Origin: Streptomyces sp. IMTB 2501
GTDB taxonomy: Bacteria; Actinomycetota; Actinomycetes; Streptomycetales; Streptomycetaceae
NCBI RefSeq assembly: GCF_001953885.1
Contig: NZ_MQUS01000011.1
Location: 1-64,000 of the forward strand
Direction of reading: 5' to 3'
Length of the DNA stretch: 64,000 bases
Shown: piece by piece, positions 1 to 7,530 of the stretch
Layout: every line of letters starts with the position of its first letter
Position numbering within the stretch: the stretch's first letter is position 1
The notes under the pieces: model-generated
Seen by the model: only the letters and a program-made list of their open reading frames with translations
What the model was told of the DNA's origin: nothing
Databases searched by the model: none
Position numbers and translations under genes: made by a program

Positions 1-107
1 CCTGCGCCAAGGTCAGCCCCTACAAGACGGTCAACCTCAACGGCGTCTCCATGACCCCCTCCCAGGCCTACGCGGCAGCACGCGGCAAACCCGACTCCGA
101 CGCCTGA
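1..107 (+). CDS. C-terminal fragment of an unidentified protein
   Basis: An open frame enters from the left edge and ends at the TGA at 105-107, giving about 34 C-terminal residues that finish GKPDSDA. The fragment holds one Cys at its start and a segment NLNGVSMTPSQAYAAARG. I do not recognise the family and the rest of the gene lies outside the window. Third codon positions are G/C-rich, so it is likely a real gene end. The next gene starts 58 bases downstream on the same strand. Confidence 0.5.
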   Translation, partial: CAKVSPYKTVNLNGVSMTPSQAYAAARGKPDSDA

Positions 108-165
108 GATCAGTTGTACAGTTGCGCAAAATAGCAATAAAGGCAGAAGAGAAGAGGCGGGCGGG

Positions 166-447
166 ATGCTCCGCAACGGACTGGAACCCTGGCACCTGCT
201 GATCGTGGCGATCGTCATCATCGCGCTGTTCGGCTCGAAGAAGCTGCCCGAGGCCGCCCGCGGGCTGGGCAAGTCCCTGCGCATCCTCAAGAGCGAGACC
301 AAGGCCATGAAGGAGGCGGGCGGCATACAGCCCCCCGCCGCCGCGACCGGGGACGCACCCGCCGACCCGGCGCTGCGGGTCATCCAGGCGCCCCCCAAAG
401 AGACCGGAACTACCCGCCCCACAAAGGAGAATCACGCGGCCGGCTGA
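166..447 (+). CDS. tatA: TatA-family Sec-independent translocase subunit
   Basis: A 93-residue protein of the TatA/E family, which forms the pore-like component of the twin-arginine export system for folded proteins. Residues about 8-23 form the single hydrophobic helix. They are followed by the hinge FGSKKLPEAARGLGKS and an amphipathic helix, the usual TatA order. The tail is Pro/Ala-rich and disordered. A purine-rich GAAGAGGCGGGCGGG precedes the ATG. No tatB or tatC lies next to it, so it is probably an extra TatA copy. Streptomyces commonly carry more than one TatA-like gene (family knowledge). Its own role cannot be told apart from the main TatA here. Confidence 0.88.
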   Translation: MLRNGLEPWHLLIVAIVIIALFGSKKLPEAARGLGKSLRILKSETKAMKEAGGIQPPAAATGDAPADPALRVIQAPPKETGTTRPTKENHAAG

Positions 448-467
448 CGCCGCACACGCCGCGCTCC

Positions 468-695
468 TCAGGGACTGGCGACATCGAAGCCGTACCGCAG
501 CGGCTCACCGGTCACGCCGTAGTCGCGGCGATAGACGTACACGCCTTCCGCGCGCACGCCGGACGGGGCGGCGTCGACGGGGCAGGGGTAGGTCACCTGG
601 ATCACTCGCGGCCGGTCGGAAACCCTCATGTGCAAGCCGTCCGCCGGCCCGCCGTCGAGCACGGCGGTCTCCCAGATCGCATCAGTCGTCTCCAC
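468..695 (-). CDS. small hypothetical protein (75 aa)
   Basis: A 75-residue frame starting at a GTG at 695, with sequence such as WETAVLDGGPADGLHMRV and a C-terminal RYGFDV. No signal peptide, membrane segment or metal motif is visible. It resembles small soluble proteins that recur in Streptomyces genomes, but I cannot name a family. It converges on tatA with a 20-base gap. Upstream ribosome-binding signal is weak. Codon third positions support coding. Confidence 0.5.
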   Translation of the reverse strand: METTDAIWETAVLDGGPADGLHMRVSDRPRVIQVTYPCPVDAAPSGVRAEGVYVYRRDYGVTGEPLRYGFDVASP

Positions 696-1022
696 GCCGA
701 CAGTTTAGAGCTTGCGCAACTCTTTATAGGTGTCGCTCGGGTGCTGAAGAAGCCTGCACGGCTCACCCGAGACGGCGACTGCCGGCCCAAGCCGCCCAGG
801 CACTCGCGCCCTCTGCGCGCCCGCCTGCGCACCGATGACGCACCAAAAATGCCCCCCGACACCGCGTTTCCGCAGGTCGGAGGGTATTCCCCGGGTGGAG
901 CCCAGCGGAGCCGAACCGGCTTTCTTCGCGCGGCGCGTCCCGTTCGCCCTCGAAGACCTTCGTCGGGGTTGGCGCGGCGCGCGCAGTCGGCCCGAGCTCC
1001 TGGACCTTGCCTTGGAAAGCGG
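696..1022. other. intergenic stretch holding the left edge of the accessory segment
   Basis: No convincing gene. The stretch contains the decayed tRNA-Ala 3' end and terminator at 838-920 (separate entry). It also has a 12-bp sequence CCCTCGAAGACC at 947-958, which recurs inverted near the right end of the accessory segment. Several open frames cross it in all phases, but none shows a ribosome-binding site or recognisable protein. Confidence 0.5.
838..920 (-). pseudogene. decayed copy of tRNA-Ala 3' end plus its terminator (attL-like)
   Basis: The block parallels 8127-8204, which is the intact tRNA-Ala 3' half and its terminator. CGTTTCCGCAG is identical at 865-875 and 8149-8159. The 22 bases from 896 match the tRNA 3' end at 8180-8201 in 19 positions. 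Both copies have, on the - strand, a GC hairpin (852-860 with 876-884 here) followed by five T. The anticodon arm and 5' half are absent. The likeliest reading is a duplicated attachment end left by integration at the tRNA. Confidence 0.65.
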
Positions 1023-2009
1023 TCAGGCGGCCCTGCGTGCCTCGGGGTGGCGCAGGCACCAGCCTTCCCAGGCGGAGGAGACCATGTCCGTCACGCTGTA
1101 ACGGGCGGACCAGCCCAGGTGCTGCTTGATCGGAGTGGCGTCCGCGACGACCTTCGCCGGGTCTCCCGGGCGGCGGTCGACCACGACCGGCTCGGTGCCA
1201 TAGCCGGTCACCGTGGTGATGACCTCGATCAGCTCGCGCACCGAAAGTCCCTTGCCCTGGCCGACGTTGAAAGTCCGTGCGACGCCGTCGTGCTCACGCA
1301 GGTGGCGGGTGGCGGCCAGATGTGCGGAGGCGATGTCGGCCACGTGGATGTAGTCGCGCACGCAGGTGCCGTCCGGCGTGGCGTAGTCGTCGCCGAAGAT
1401 CTGGGGTGCCTCACCGGCGGTGAGCTTCTCGAAGACCATCGGGACGAGGTTCAGCACGCGCTTGTCGGCCATGGCCGGGGTGGCGGCCCCGGCGACATTG
1501 AAGTAGCGCAGGTTGATCACGTCCACCCCGTACGCCTCGTGAGCCGCCATGCCGAGCCATTCGCCGATCAGCTTGGTCTGGCCGTACGGGCTCATCGGGG
1601 AGCACGGGGTGTCCTCGGTGACCAGGTCCACATCCGGCATCCCGTAGACGGAGGCGCTGGAGGAGTACACCAGCTTCCGTACCTCGGCGGTGTTCATCGC
1701 TGACAGCAGGACGCGGAAACCCTCGACGTTCTGGTGGTAATGAGCCAAGGGAAGCTCGACGGATTCGCCGACCTGTGTCCGAGCGACCAGGTTGACGACG
1801 CCTTCCACCCGGTATTCCTGGAAAACCTGGTCCAAGGCTCGTTCATCGCGAACGTCGGCGACGACGAGGGGAACTCCGTCGGGAACGTTGGACTTCGTTC
1901 CGGTGGAGAGATCGTCCACGACGATCACGTGCTCTCCTGCGTCGTGCATTGCTTTTACGACGTGTCCGCCGATGTAGCCGGCGCCGCCTGCGACGAGCCA
2001 GAACTTCAT
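1023..2009 (-). CDS. galE: UDP-glucose 4-epimerase
   Basis: A 328-residue extended SDR enzyme that interconverts UDP-glucose and UDP-galactose (Leloir pathway, cell-wall and exopolysaccharide precursors). Seen: N-terminal GGAGYIGGHV NAD-binding loop, DDLSTG after the second strand, the SSSASVYG serine stretch and the catalytic SPYGQTK (Tyr-x3-Lys). The start is the ATG at 2009 with AAGGAACC upstream; an in-frame extension of 60 residues further up lacks family similarity. The gene is divergent from the fabG-like run and sits just inside the left edge of the tRNA-bounded segment. No galT or galK is adjacent, so it is a stand-alone copy. Confidence 0.92.
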   Translation of the reverse strand: MKFWLVAGGAGYIGGHVVKAMHDAGEHVIVVDDLSTGTKSNVPDGVPLVVADVRDERALDQVFQEYRVEGVVNLVARTQVGESVELPLAHYHQNVEGFRVLLSAMNTAEVRKLVYSSSASVYGMPDVDLVTEDTPCSPMSPYGQTKLIGEWLGMAAHEAYGVDVINLRYFNVAGAATPAMADKRVLNLVPMVFEKLTAGEAPQIFGDDYATPDGTCVRDYIHVADIASAHLAATRHLREHDGVARTFNVGQGKGLSVRELIEVITTVTGYGTEPVVVDRRPGDPAKVVADATPIKQHLGWSARYSVTDMVSSAWEGWCLRHPEARRAA

Positions 2010-2414
2010 ATGCGTGGTTCCTTTGGTCGTTCGTGTAGTCATCCGCGATGCGTAGTTGGTCACCTGGCACCGGCGCTCGGAGGACTCGGGGCTGAGCACC
2101 GGGCCTGCGGACAACAGCTCGGAGCCTGCCGAATTCGGGGCGATGGATGCGTCGCGAACGATCGTCGGCCGAAGGGGCGGCCCTTTCACGCAGTCATGTG
2201 CCCCCGGTCCTCAGGGGTTCAGTGAAAAAGACCACCGCATGGATTGTCAACTTGCCTGCCCCGCCAGCTGGATGGAGTCACGTCAGGCATCTCACAACCG
2301 GAACTTTCGAAAGTGCGAGTTGTTGGTCCTTGTCTCTACTCTCTGACTTGTCGGTGCCGGCGGGGGAGCCATCCGCATGATGGCTGCCGTGCACGACAGG
2401 CAAGGGAGAAGACT
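2010..2414. promoter_or_regulatory. divergent promoter region galE / SDR operon
   Basis: About 405 bases without a gene between two divergent transcription units. It is less GC-rich than the flanks. A perfect 12-bp palindrome ACTTTCGAAAGT lies at 2303-2314, about 100 bases before the SDR start, and could be an operator. I could not settle on a convincing -35/-10 pair. Confidence 0.4.
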
Positions 2415-3119
2415 GTGGGACGTTCAGTTCTCATTACCGGCGGGAATCGCGGAATCGGGCTGTCGATCGCCCGGGAGTTCGCCGCGGCCGGTGACCGGGT
2501 CGCCGTCACGTACCGCTCGGGCGAACCGCCGGAGGGGCTCTTCGGGGTTCGCTGCGATGTGACGTCGGCGGACGACGTGGAACGCGCCTTCACCGAGGTC
2601 GAGGCGGAGCACGGGCCGGTCGAGGTGGTGGTGGCCAATGCCGGGATCACCAGGGACAGGCTGCTGCTGAGGATGGACGAAGAGGACTTCGGCGCCGTGC
2701 TGGCAACCAACCTCGGCGGGGTCTTCAGGGTCGTCAAGCGCGCCGGCCGAGGGATGCTGCGGGCCAGGTCGGGACGGATCGTGTTGATCTCGTCGGTGGT
2801 CGGCATGTCGGGTGAGGCAGGCCAGTGCAACTACGCGGCGACCAAGGCGGGCCTGATCGGCTTCGGCCGTTCGCTGGCCCGGGAGCTGGGCAGTCGCGGA
2901 ATCACCGTGAACATCGTGGCGCCGGGCATTGTGGCGACCGACATGACAGCCGTGCTCCCCCAGGAGCGCAGGGACGAGATCTGCGGACAGGTCCCGCTGC
3001 GGCGGATGGCCGAGCCGGGTGAGATCGCCCCGGTCGTACGTTTCATCGCCTCACCGGAGGCCGCCTACATCACCGGCGCGGTCATTCCCGTCGACGGCGG
3101 CCTCGGCATGGGGCACTGA
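2415..3119 (+). CDS. short-chain dehydrogenase/reductase, FabG-like
   Basis: A 234-residue classical SDR of the 3-oxoacyl-ACP reductase type, NAD(P)H-dependent. Seen: ITGGNRGIG cofactor loop near residue 8, VVANAGIT, then catalytic Ser in LISSVVG and YAATK (Tyr-x3-Lys), and the C-terminal PVDGGLGMGH typical of FabG. The start is the GTG at 2415 with AAGGGAGAA just before it. It opens a + strand run with the OYE reductase 57 bases downstream. A fatty-acid role is not certain: fabD, acpP and fabF are not next door, so it may reduce another carbonyl substrate. Confidence 0.85.
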   Translation: MGRSVLITGGNRGIGLSIAREFAAAGDRVAVTYRSGEPPEGLFGVRCDVTSADDVERAFTEVEAEHGPVEVVVANAGITRDRLLLRMDEEDFGAVLATNLGGVFRVVKRAGRGMLRARSGRIVLISSVVGMSGEAGQCNYAATKAGLIGFGRSLARELGSRGITVNIVAPGIVATDMTAVLPQERRDEICGQVPLRRMAEPGEIAPVVRFIASPEAAYITGAVIPVDGGLGMGH

Positions 3120-3176
3120 GCCCCCAGCCCGGATCACTCTCAGGTCCCGTTCAGCGCCACTCCTAGAAGGCCAGAC

Positions 3177-4271
3177 ATGAGCAAACTCTTCGAGCCCATC
3201 AGGCTTCGCAATCTGACCGTCCCCAACCGTGTGTGGATGGCCCCCATGTGTCAGTACTCCGCGGCCTCCAGCGGCCCCGAACTCGGAGTGCCCAACGACT
3301 GGCACGTCACCCACCTGACCACCCGCGCGGTGGGCGGAGCCGGCCTGATCATGGTCGAGGCCACCGCGGTCAACCCGGAGGGCCGGATCACCCCCGGCTG
3401 CCTCGGGCTGTGGAACGACCGCCAGCAGGAGGCGTTCCGGAAGATCAACGACTCTCTGCTGGAGCACGGCACCGTTCCGGCGATCCAGCTGGCCCATGCC
3501 GGGCGCAAGGCCTCGACGGCAGCGCCCTTCCGCGGCGGGAAGGCGGTTTCCCCGGCCGACGGAGGCTGGCAGACGGTGGGTCCGAGCGCGGTACCGTTCG
3601 GCGACTACCCGACGCCGACCGAACTGACGACCCGTGAGATCGCCGGAATCGTCAAGGACTTCGCGGGCGCTGCCAGGCGGGCGCTGCAGGCCGGTTTCCA
3701 GGCCGTCGAGGTGCACGGGGCCCACGGCTTCCTGATCAACTCGTTCCTCTCGCCGTACAGCAACAAGCGGACGGACGCCTACGGCGGATCCTTCGAGAAC
3801 CGCATCCGGCTCGCTCTGGAGATCGTGGACGCGGTGGGCGAGGTCTGGCCGGACGACCTCCCGATGTTCTTCCGCACGTCGGCCACCGACTGGCTGAGTG
3901 AGGACACCCGGGACGACCGCGAGGGCTGGACCGGCGAGGACACCGTGCGGCTGGCGAGGGAGCTGCTGGAGCACGGCATCGACCTGCTCGATGTGTCCAG
4001 CGGAGGCATCGCCCCGGACGCCCGGATCCCGGTCGGTCCCGGCTACCAGGTTCCGTTGGCGGAGCAGGTGCGGGGCGAGACCTCGATGCTGGTCGGCGCC
4101 GTCGGCAAGATCACTGAGCCGTGGCAGGCCGAGGAGATCCTGGAGGCGGGCAGGGCCGACGTCGTGCTGCTCGGCCGCGAACTGCTGCGCAATCCGTACT
4201 GGCCGCAGTATGCCGCGGCCAAGCTCGGCGCCGAGTCGAACTGGCCCGACCAGTACGGCTACGCGGTATAA
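3177..4271 (+). CDS. NADH:flavin oxidoreductase, old yellow enzyme (YqjM-type)
   Basis: A 364-residue FMN-dependent TIM-barrel ene-reductase. Seen: the N-terminal LFEPIRLRNLTVPNR, the MAPMCQYSA motif whose Cys marks the thermophilic-like/YqjM branch, HAGRKAS, the active-site HGAHGFLINSFLSP, the NKRTDAYGGSFENR segment, and the FMN phosphate-binding C-terminal LGRELLRNPYW. Full length for the family. Such enzymes reduce activated C=C bonds of enals, enones and quinones and often serve electrophile detoxification. It follows the SDR by 57 bases and precedes the methylglyoxal synthase by 116, so the carbonyl/electrophile theme is shared. Confidence 0.9.
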   Translation: MSKLFEPIRLRNLTVPNRVWMAPMCQYSAASSGPELGVPNDWHVTHLTTRAVGGAGLIMVEATAVNPEGRITPGCLGLWNDRQQEAFRKINDSLLEHGTVPAIQLAHAGRKASTAAPFRGGKAVSPADGGWQTVGPSAVPFGDYPTPTELTTREIAGIVKDFAGAARRALQAGFQAVEVHGAHGFLINSFLSPYSNKRTDAYGGSFENRIRLALEIVDAVGEVWPDDLPMFFRTSATDWLSEDTRDDREGWTGEDTVRLARELLEHGIDLLDVSSGGIAPDARIPVGPGYQVPLAEQVRGETSMLVGAVGKITEPWQAEEILEAGRADVVLLGRELLRNPYWPQYAAAKLGAESNWPDQYGYAV

Positions 4272-4387
4272 GCCGTGGGCGCCGGAGCAGACGGAGGACG
4301 GATGAGCACGGCGACCACTCGTCGGGACCGCGACGACGGACACGGTCGCGGCGCACAGCACCGAATTCACTACCGGGGGTATGTGAC

Positions 4388-5002
4388 ATGCGAATCGCGC
4401 TGATAGCCCATGACGGGATGAAGACGGAGATGGTCGACTGGGTCGGCCATCGGTATCGCGAACTCGCCCGGCACGAGCTGGTGGCGACCGAGTCCACCGG
4501 CGCCTTGCTGGCAGAGCGGTTCGGGCTGGCCGTCCAACAGGTGGCCAGTGGTCCGCTCGGTGGTGACCAGCAGATCGGCGCGATGATCGTCGATCAACGG
4601 ATAGATCTGATGATCTTCTTCTGGGACCCGATGGGACTGCACCCGCACAGCCCCGATGTGCAGGCACTCATGCGGCTGACCGTCCTTCAGGACATCCCGA
4701 TGGCACTGAACCCGGCCAGCGCCGACCGCATCCTGCAGTCACCGGCCGCGAACAGCCGGCCGGAGGGCGCCGGTGCCGCTGCCGGCCGACGGCGGACGCC
4801 GTCGGCGCGGCCCGGTGCCGTCGCCCGGCGGACGCCGTCGGGGAACCCCGCCGCCTCCCGGGGCTCGGTCGTCCCGACCACCTCACGGCGGACCCCGGCA
4901 TCCCGGTGGGCCGACACGTCCACGCCCTCTTCGGCTCCCCGCCGTGGCCCATGGGGCGAACGCCGCTCCCGCCGTACCCCCACCGTCCCCTCCCAGAGGT
5001 AA
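4388..5002 (+). CDS. mgsA: methylglyoxal synthase with Arg-rich C-terminal tail
   Basis: A 204-residue protein. The first 125 residues match methylglyoxal synthase, which turns dihydroxyacetone phosphate into methylglyoxal and phosphate. The known active-site residues are present: His8-Asp9, SGPLGGDQQ with the catalytic-base Asp60, Asp80 in FFWDP, His87 and Asp90. Residues about 126-204 are a disordered Arg/Ser/Pro/Thr tail with four RRTP repeats (135, 147, 167, 195), unlike the usual ~150-residue enzyme. The start is the ATG at 4388 with a GGGGGT upstream. It is separated from the DJ-1 gene by three bases, so the two are co-translated. Confidence 0.88.
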   Translation: MRIALIAHDGMKTEMVDWVGHRYRELARHELVATESTGALLAERFGLAVQQVASGPLGGDQQIGAMIVDQRIDLMIFFWDPMGLHPHSPDVQALMRLTVLQDIPMALNPASADRILQSPAANSRPEGAGAAAGRRRTPSARPGAVARRTPSGNPAASRGSVVPTTSRRTPASRWADTSTPSSAPRRGPWGERRSRRTPTVPSQR

Positions 5003-5005
5003 GCC

Positions 5006-5704
5006 GTGTCCTCGTCTCCGCCCACAAAGGTCCTTCTCGCACTCACCAGCCATGGCGAGCTGGGAGACACGGGCCGCAGCACCGGGTTCTACGTGCCCGA
5101 AGCGGCGCACCCCCATGAGGTCTTCACCAAGGCCGGTTACCAGGTCGACTTCGTCTCCGTGCGCGGCGGTTCGTCGCCGCTGGACGGTTTCGAACCCGAC
5201 GACGAGCATTCAGCCCGGTTCCTTGCCGATCCGGTGGTGGCCGCGCAGCTCGCCGACACGCCCACTGCGGACCGGCTCGATCCCATGGACTACACCGCCG
5301 TGTACTTCGTCGGCGGGCACGGGACGATGTGGGACTTCCCGGATGCCACCGAGCTGACCGCCTTCGCGGGGGCGGTGTACGAGCGGGGTGGTGTGGTGGC
5401 GGCGGTGTGCCACGGCCCGTCCGCCCTGGTCAATCTGCGGCTCTCCGACGGCACTTACCTCGTTGACGGCAAGGAGGTCGCGGTCTTCACCAACGACGAG
5501 GAAGTGTCGGTTGGGCTGGCCGAGGTGGTTCCGTTCCTCCTGGAGACGCGGCTGACGGAGCGTGGGGCCAAGGTCCGCACCGGTCCGATGTGGGCCGAGA
5601 ACACTGTGTCGGACGGCCGTCTGGTGACGGGACAGAATCCCGCCTCCGCGGCGCGGGTGGCCGAGCTCACGGTGCGGACACTCGCTTCGGGAAACGAGGC
5701 GTAG
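5006..5704 (+). CDS. DJ-1/PfpI family protein
   Basis: A 232-residue class I glutamine amidotransferase-like protein of the DJ-1/PfpI (Hsp31-like) group. Seen: GHGTMWDFP, the nucleophile elbow AAVCHGPSALV with the conserved Cys, and a C-terminal LVTGQNPASA. Members act as chaperones, glyoxalase III or (debated) deglycases. Its tight placement after methylglyoxal synthase (3 bases) suggests handling of methylglyoxal, which is inference. The GTG at 5006 is preceded by AGAGGT inside the upstream gene's end. Its stop overlaps the next start by one base. Confidence 0.88.
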   Translation: MSSSPPTKVLLALTSHGELGDTGRSTGFYVPEAAHPHEVFTKAGYQVDFVSVRGGSSPLDGFEPDDEHSARFLADPVVAAQLADTPTADRLDPMDYTAVYFVGGHGTMWDFPDATELTAFAGAVYERGGVVAAVCHGPSALVNLRLSDGTYLVDGKEVAVFTNDEEVSVGLAEVVPFLLETRLTERGAKVRTGPMWAENTVSDGRLVTGQNPASAARVAELTVRTLASGNEA

Positions 5705-6636
5705 TGCGGACCGCGACCGCTGCCGGGATGCCGGAGCCGGCGCTGTCCCGGGCCACGGTGGGGCGTGCCGGGGAGCACCGGACGGACGAGGCCTGGCTGA
5801 GTGCGGCGTGGCTCCGGGACAGTACCCGGGTGGTATTGGTGGCACAGGACCGGACCCTGGTGGCCGAGGACGGTACAGGGCAGGCAGAGGTCGTCTTGCT
5901 GCCGTCCTCGGCGGCACCCGACGGGATGCGGTACTTCCTCGGCTCGGACACCGCGGGGGTGGACTACTTCGCCGTCTCGGTGCCTGACCTGGAGTCCTGC
6001 CGAGCACCCGGTGTTCGCGAGGCCGGACTCCGCGAGATCGCGGCCCTCCTGACCGCCAGGGACGCCGGGCTGCTGGTCCACGCCGTGGCACTGGACACCT
6101 GGCACCGGACCCACCCCTTCTGCCCCCGGTGCGCGCACTCCACCGAAATCGCCTTCGGCGGGCACATGAGGCGCTGTCTCTCCTGCGGGACGGAGCACTT
6201 CCCGCGTACGGACCCGGCGGTGATCATGCTGGTCACCGATGGCCAGGACCGCTGCCTGCTGGCCCGGAACTCGGCGTGGCCCGAGGGCCGTTGGTCCGTG
6301 CTGGCAGGGTTCGTGGACCCCGGTGAGTCCCTGGAGCAGGCGGTCCGCCGGGAGCTGCTGGAGGAGGTCGGCGTCCGGACGGACTCGGTCGAGTACGCCG
6401 GGAGCCAGGCATGGCCGTTCCCCGCGAGCTTGATGATCGGTTTCTTCGGGCGGGCCACGGATCCGGGGATCACGGTGGACGGCGAGGAGATCGCCCAGGC
6501 GTGCTGGTTCTCCCGGGCTCAGCTGCGGGAGGCGATGGCCGAGGGAGCGGTGGCGCTGCCGTCCGGTGTGTCGATCGCCCGGGTGATGATCGAACACTGG
6601 CATGGCGGTCCGCTTCCGCAGTCGAACTCCTGGTGA
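5704..6636 (+). CDS. nudC: NAD(+) diphosphatase (NudC-type NUDIX hydrolase)
   Basis: A 310-residue NudC family enzyme, which cleaves NADH/NAD to NMN(H) and AMP and can remove NAD caps from RNA. Seen: an N-terminal domain, a zinc ribbon with CPRC and CLSCG, and the NUDIX box with GFVDPGE then RRELLEEVGV. Start: the GTG at 5704 shares a base with the upstream TAG; an ATG at 5728 is a possible alternative. It is the last gene of the + strand run and ends before a strong bidirectional hairpin. Why a dinucleotide hydrolase travels with methylglyoxal genes is not known. Confidence 0.88.
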   Translation: MRTATAAGMPEPALSRATVGRAGEHRTDEAWLSAAWLRDSTRVVLVAQDRTLVAEDGTGQAEVVLLPSSAAPDGMRYFLGSDTAGVDYFAVSVPDLESCRAPGVREAGLREIAALLTARDAGLLVHAVALDTWHRTHPFCPRCAHSTEIAFGGHMRRCLSCGTEHFPRTDPAVIMLVTDGQDRCLLARNSAWPEGRWSVLAGFVDPGESLEQAVRRELLEEVGVRTDSVEYAGSQAWPFPASLMIGFFGRATDPGITVDGEEIAQACWFSRAQLREAMAEGAVALPSGVSIARVMIEHWHGGPLPQSNSW

Positions 6637-6658
6637 GCCAGGAGTCTCTGACCTGCTG

Positions 6659-6697
6659 ACTGGCGTTGCCCCGGCCCTGTCTCCGGGCAACGCCAGT
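6659..6697. terminator. bidirectional terminator between nudC and the MmyB-type regulator
   Basis: Perfect 13-bp stem (6659-6671 with 6685-6697) around a 13-base loop, between the stop codons of two converging genes. No long T run, as is usual in Streptomyces. Confidence 0.85.
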
Positions 6698-6708
6698 CAA
6701 TGACCCTG

Positions 6709-7530
6709 CTACCTGGAGCCCTCGTACAGCTGCACCGGGATGAGCGAGACCAGCCGCAGCCCCCCGTTGCCCAGCGGGGAGGTCATGACGATCTCGATGG
6801 TCGTCGGTGTCTCCTGGCCCGCCAGGAACAGCTCGCGCCGGTTCCCGTTCGCATGCTCGACGACCTGGTGCCGGCTCCACAGCCGGCGTGCACATGCGCT
6901 GGTTTCGAGGATCTCGTCGACAACCGCGCTCAGCCGGAGGTTCTCCGGGTGGCGGGCCTGCGCCATCCGCATCTGGGCCAGCATCGGCCCGGCCCACTCC
7001 TGCTCCCAGCGGTGGAAGCGAATTCGTCTGCCGGTATCGGAAGTGAACACTTCTTTGGCGATGTTCTGGCCGGTGAGTCCGTTGGGGAACCATTCGCTGA
7101 ATTCCCGGTTCTGGTAAACGACGTCCCAGGCCGTGTCGGATGCGTAGGCGGGCCAGGGCTGGAGTTCGAGCAGCCGACGGACTCCGTCGGTGATGCCGGT
7201 CTCCTGGCAATTCGCAGGACTCGTCGGCTCCCAGCCGACCGCGTGAAGGAACAGAAGCTTTCGTTCGGCCTCGTCCAGTCTCAGGGCGCAGGAGACACGG
7301 TTCAGAAAGTCCTCCGAATACTGCGCCGCGACGCCCCGTTCGAACTTCCCGTACCAGACGCTGCTGACACCGGTCATCCGGGCCATGTCCTCCTGGCTGA
7401 CCATCTTGGACCTGGCCTGGGTGGCCTGGTGGCTTCCCCTCAGTTCCGGGATCCGATCCCGGGTGAGGCGTCTGCGCCAGTCCCTCACAAGTGTGGAGAG
7501 ATTGTCCGGAGAGCCCGGTTCGTGTGTCAC
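6709..7530 (-). CDS. XRE-type regulator with MmyB-like ligand-binding domain
   Basis: A 273-residue transcription factor. Residues about 8-75 hold an XRE helix-turn-helix (SQEDMARMTGVSSVWYGKFE). Residues about 95-265 match the MmyB-like/MltR PAS-fold domain, with WPAYASDTAWDVVYQN and FPNGL landmarks. The start is the GTG at 7530 with GGGGGAA seven bases upstream. MmyB-type regulators in actinomycetes often sit beside short-chain dehydrogenase genes (family knowledge). Here an SDR opens the facing operon, so this protein is the candidate regulator of the segment. Codons are somewhat less GC-biased than in the neighbours. Confidence 0.85.
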   Translation of the reverse strand: MTHEPGSPDNLSTLVRDWRRRLTRDRIPELRGSHQATQARSKMVSQEDMARMTGVSSVWYGKFERGVAAQYSEDFLNRVSCALRLDEAERKLLFLHAVGWEPTSPANCQETGITDGVRRLLELQPWPAYASDTAWDVVYQNREFSEWFPNGLTGQNIAKEVFTSDTGRRIRFHRWEQEWAGPMLAQMRMAQARHPENLRLSAVVDEILETSACARRLWSRHQVVEHANGNRRELFLAGQETPTTIEIVMTSPLGNGGLRLVSLIPVQLYEGSR

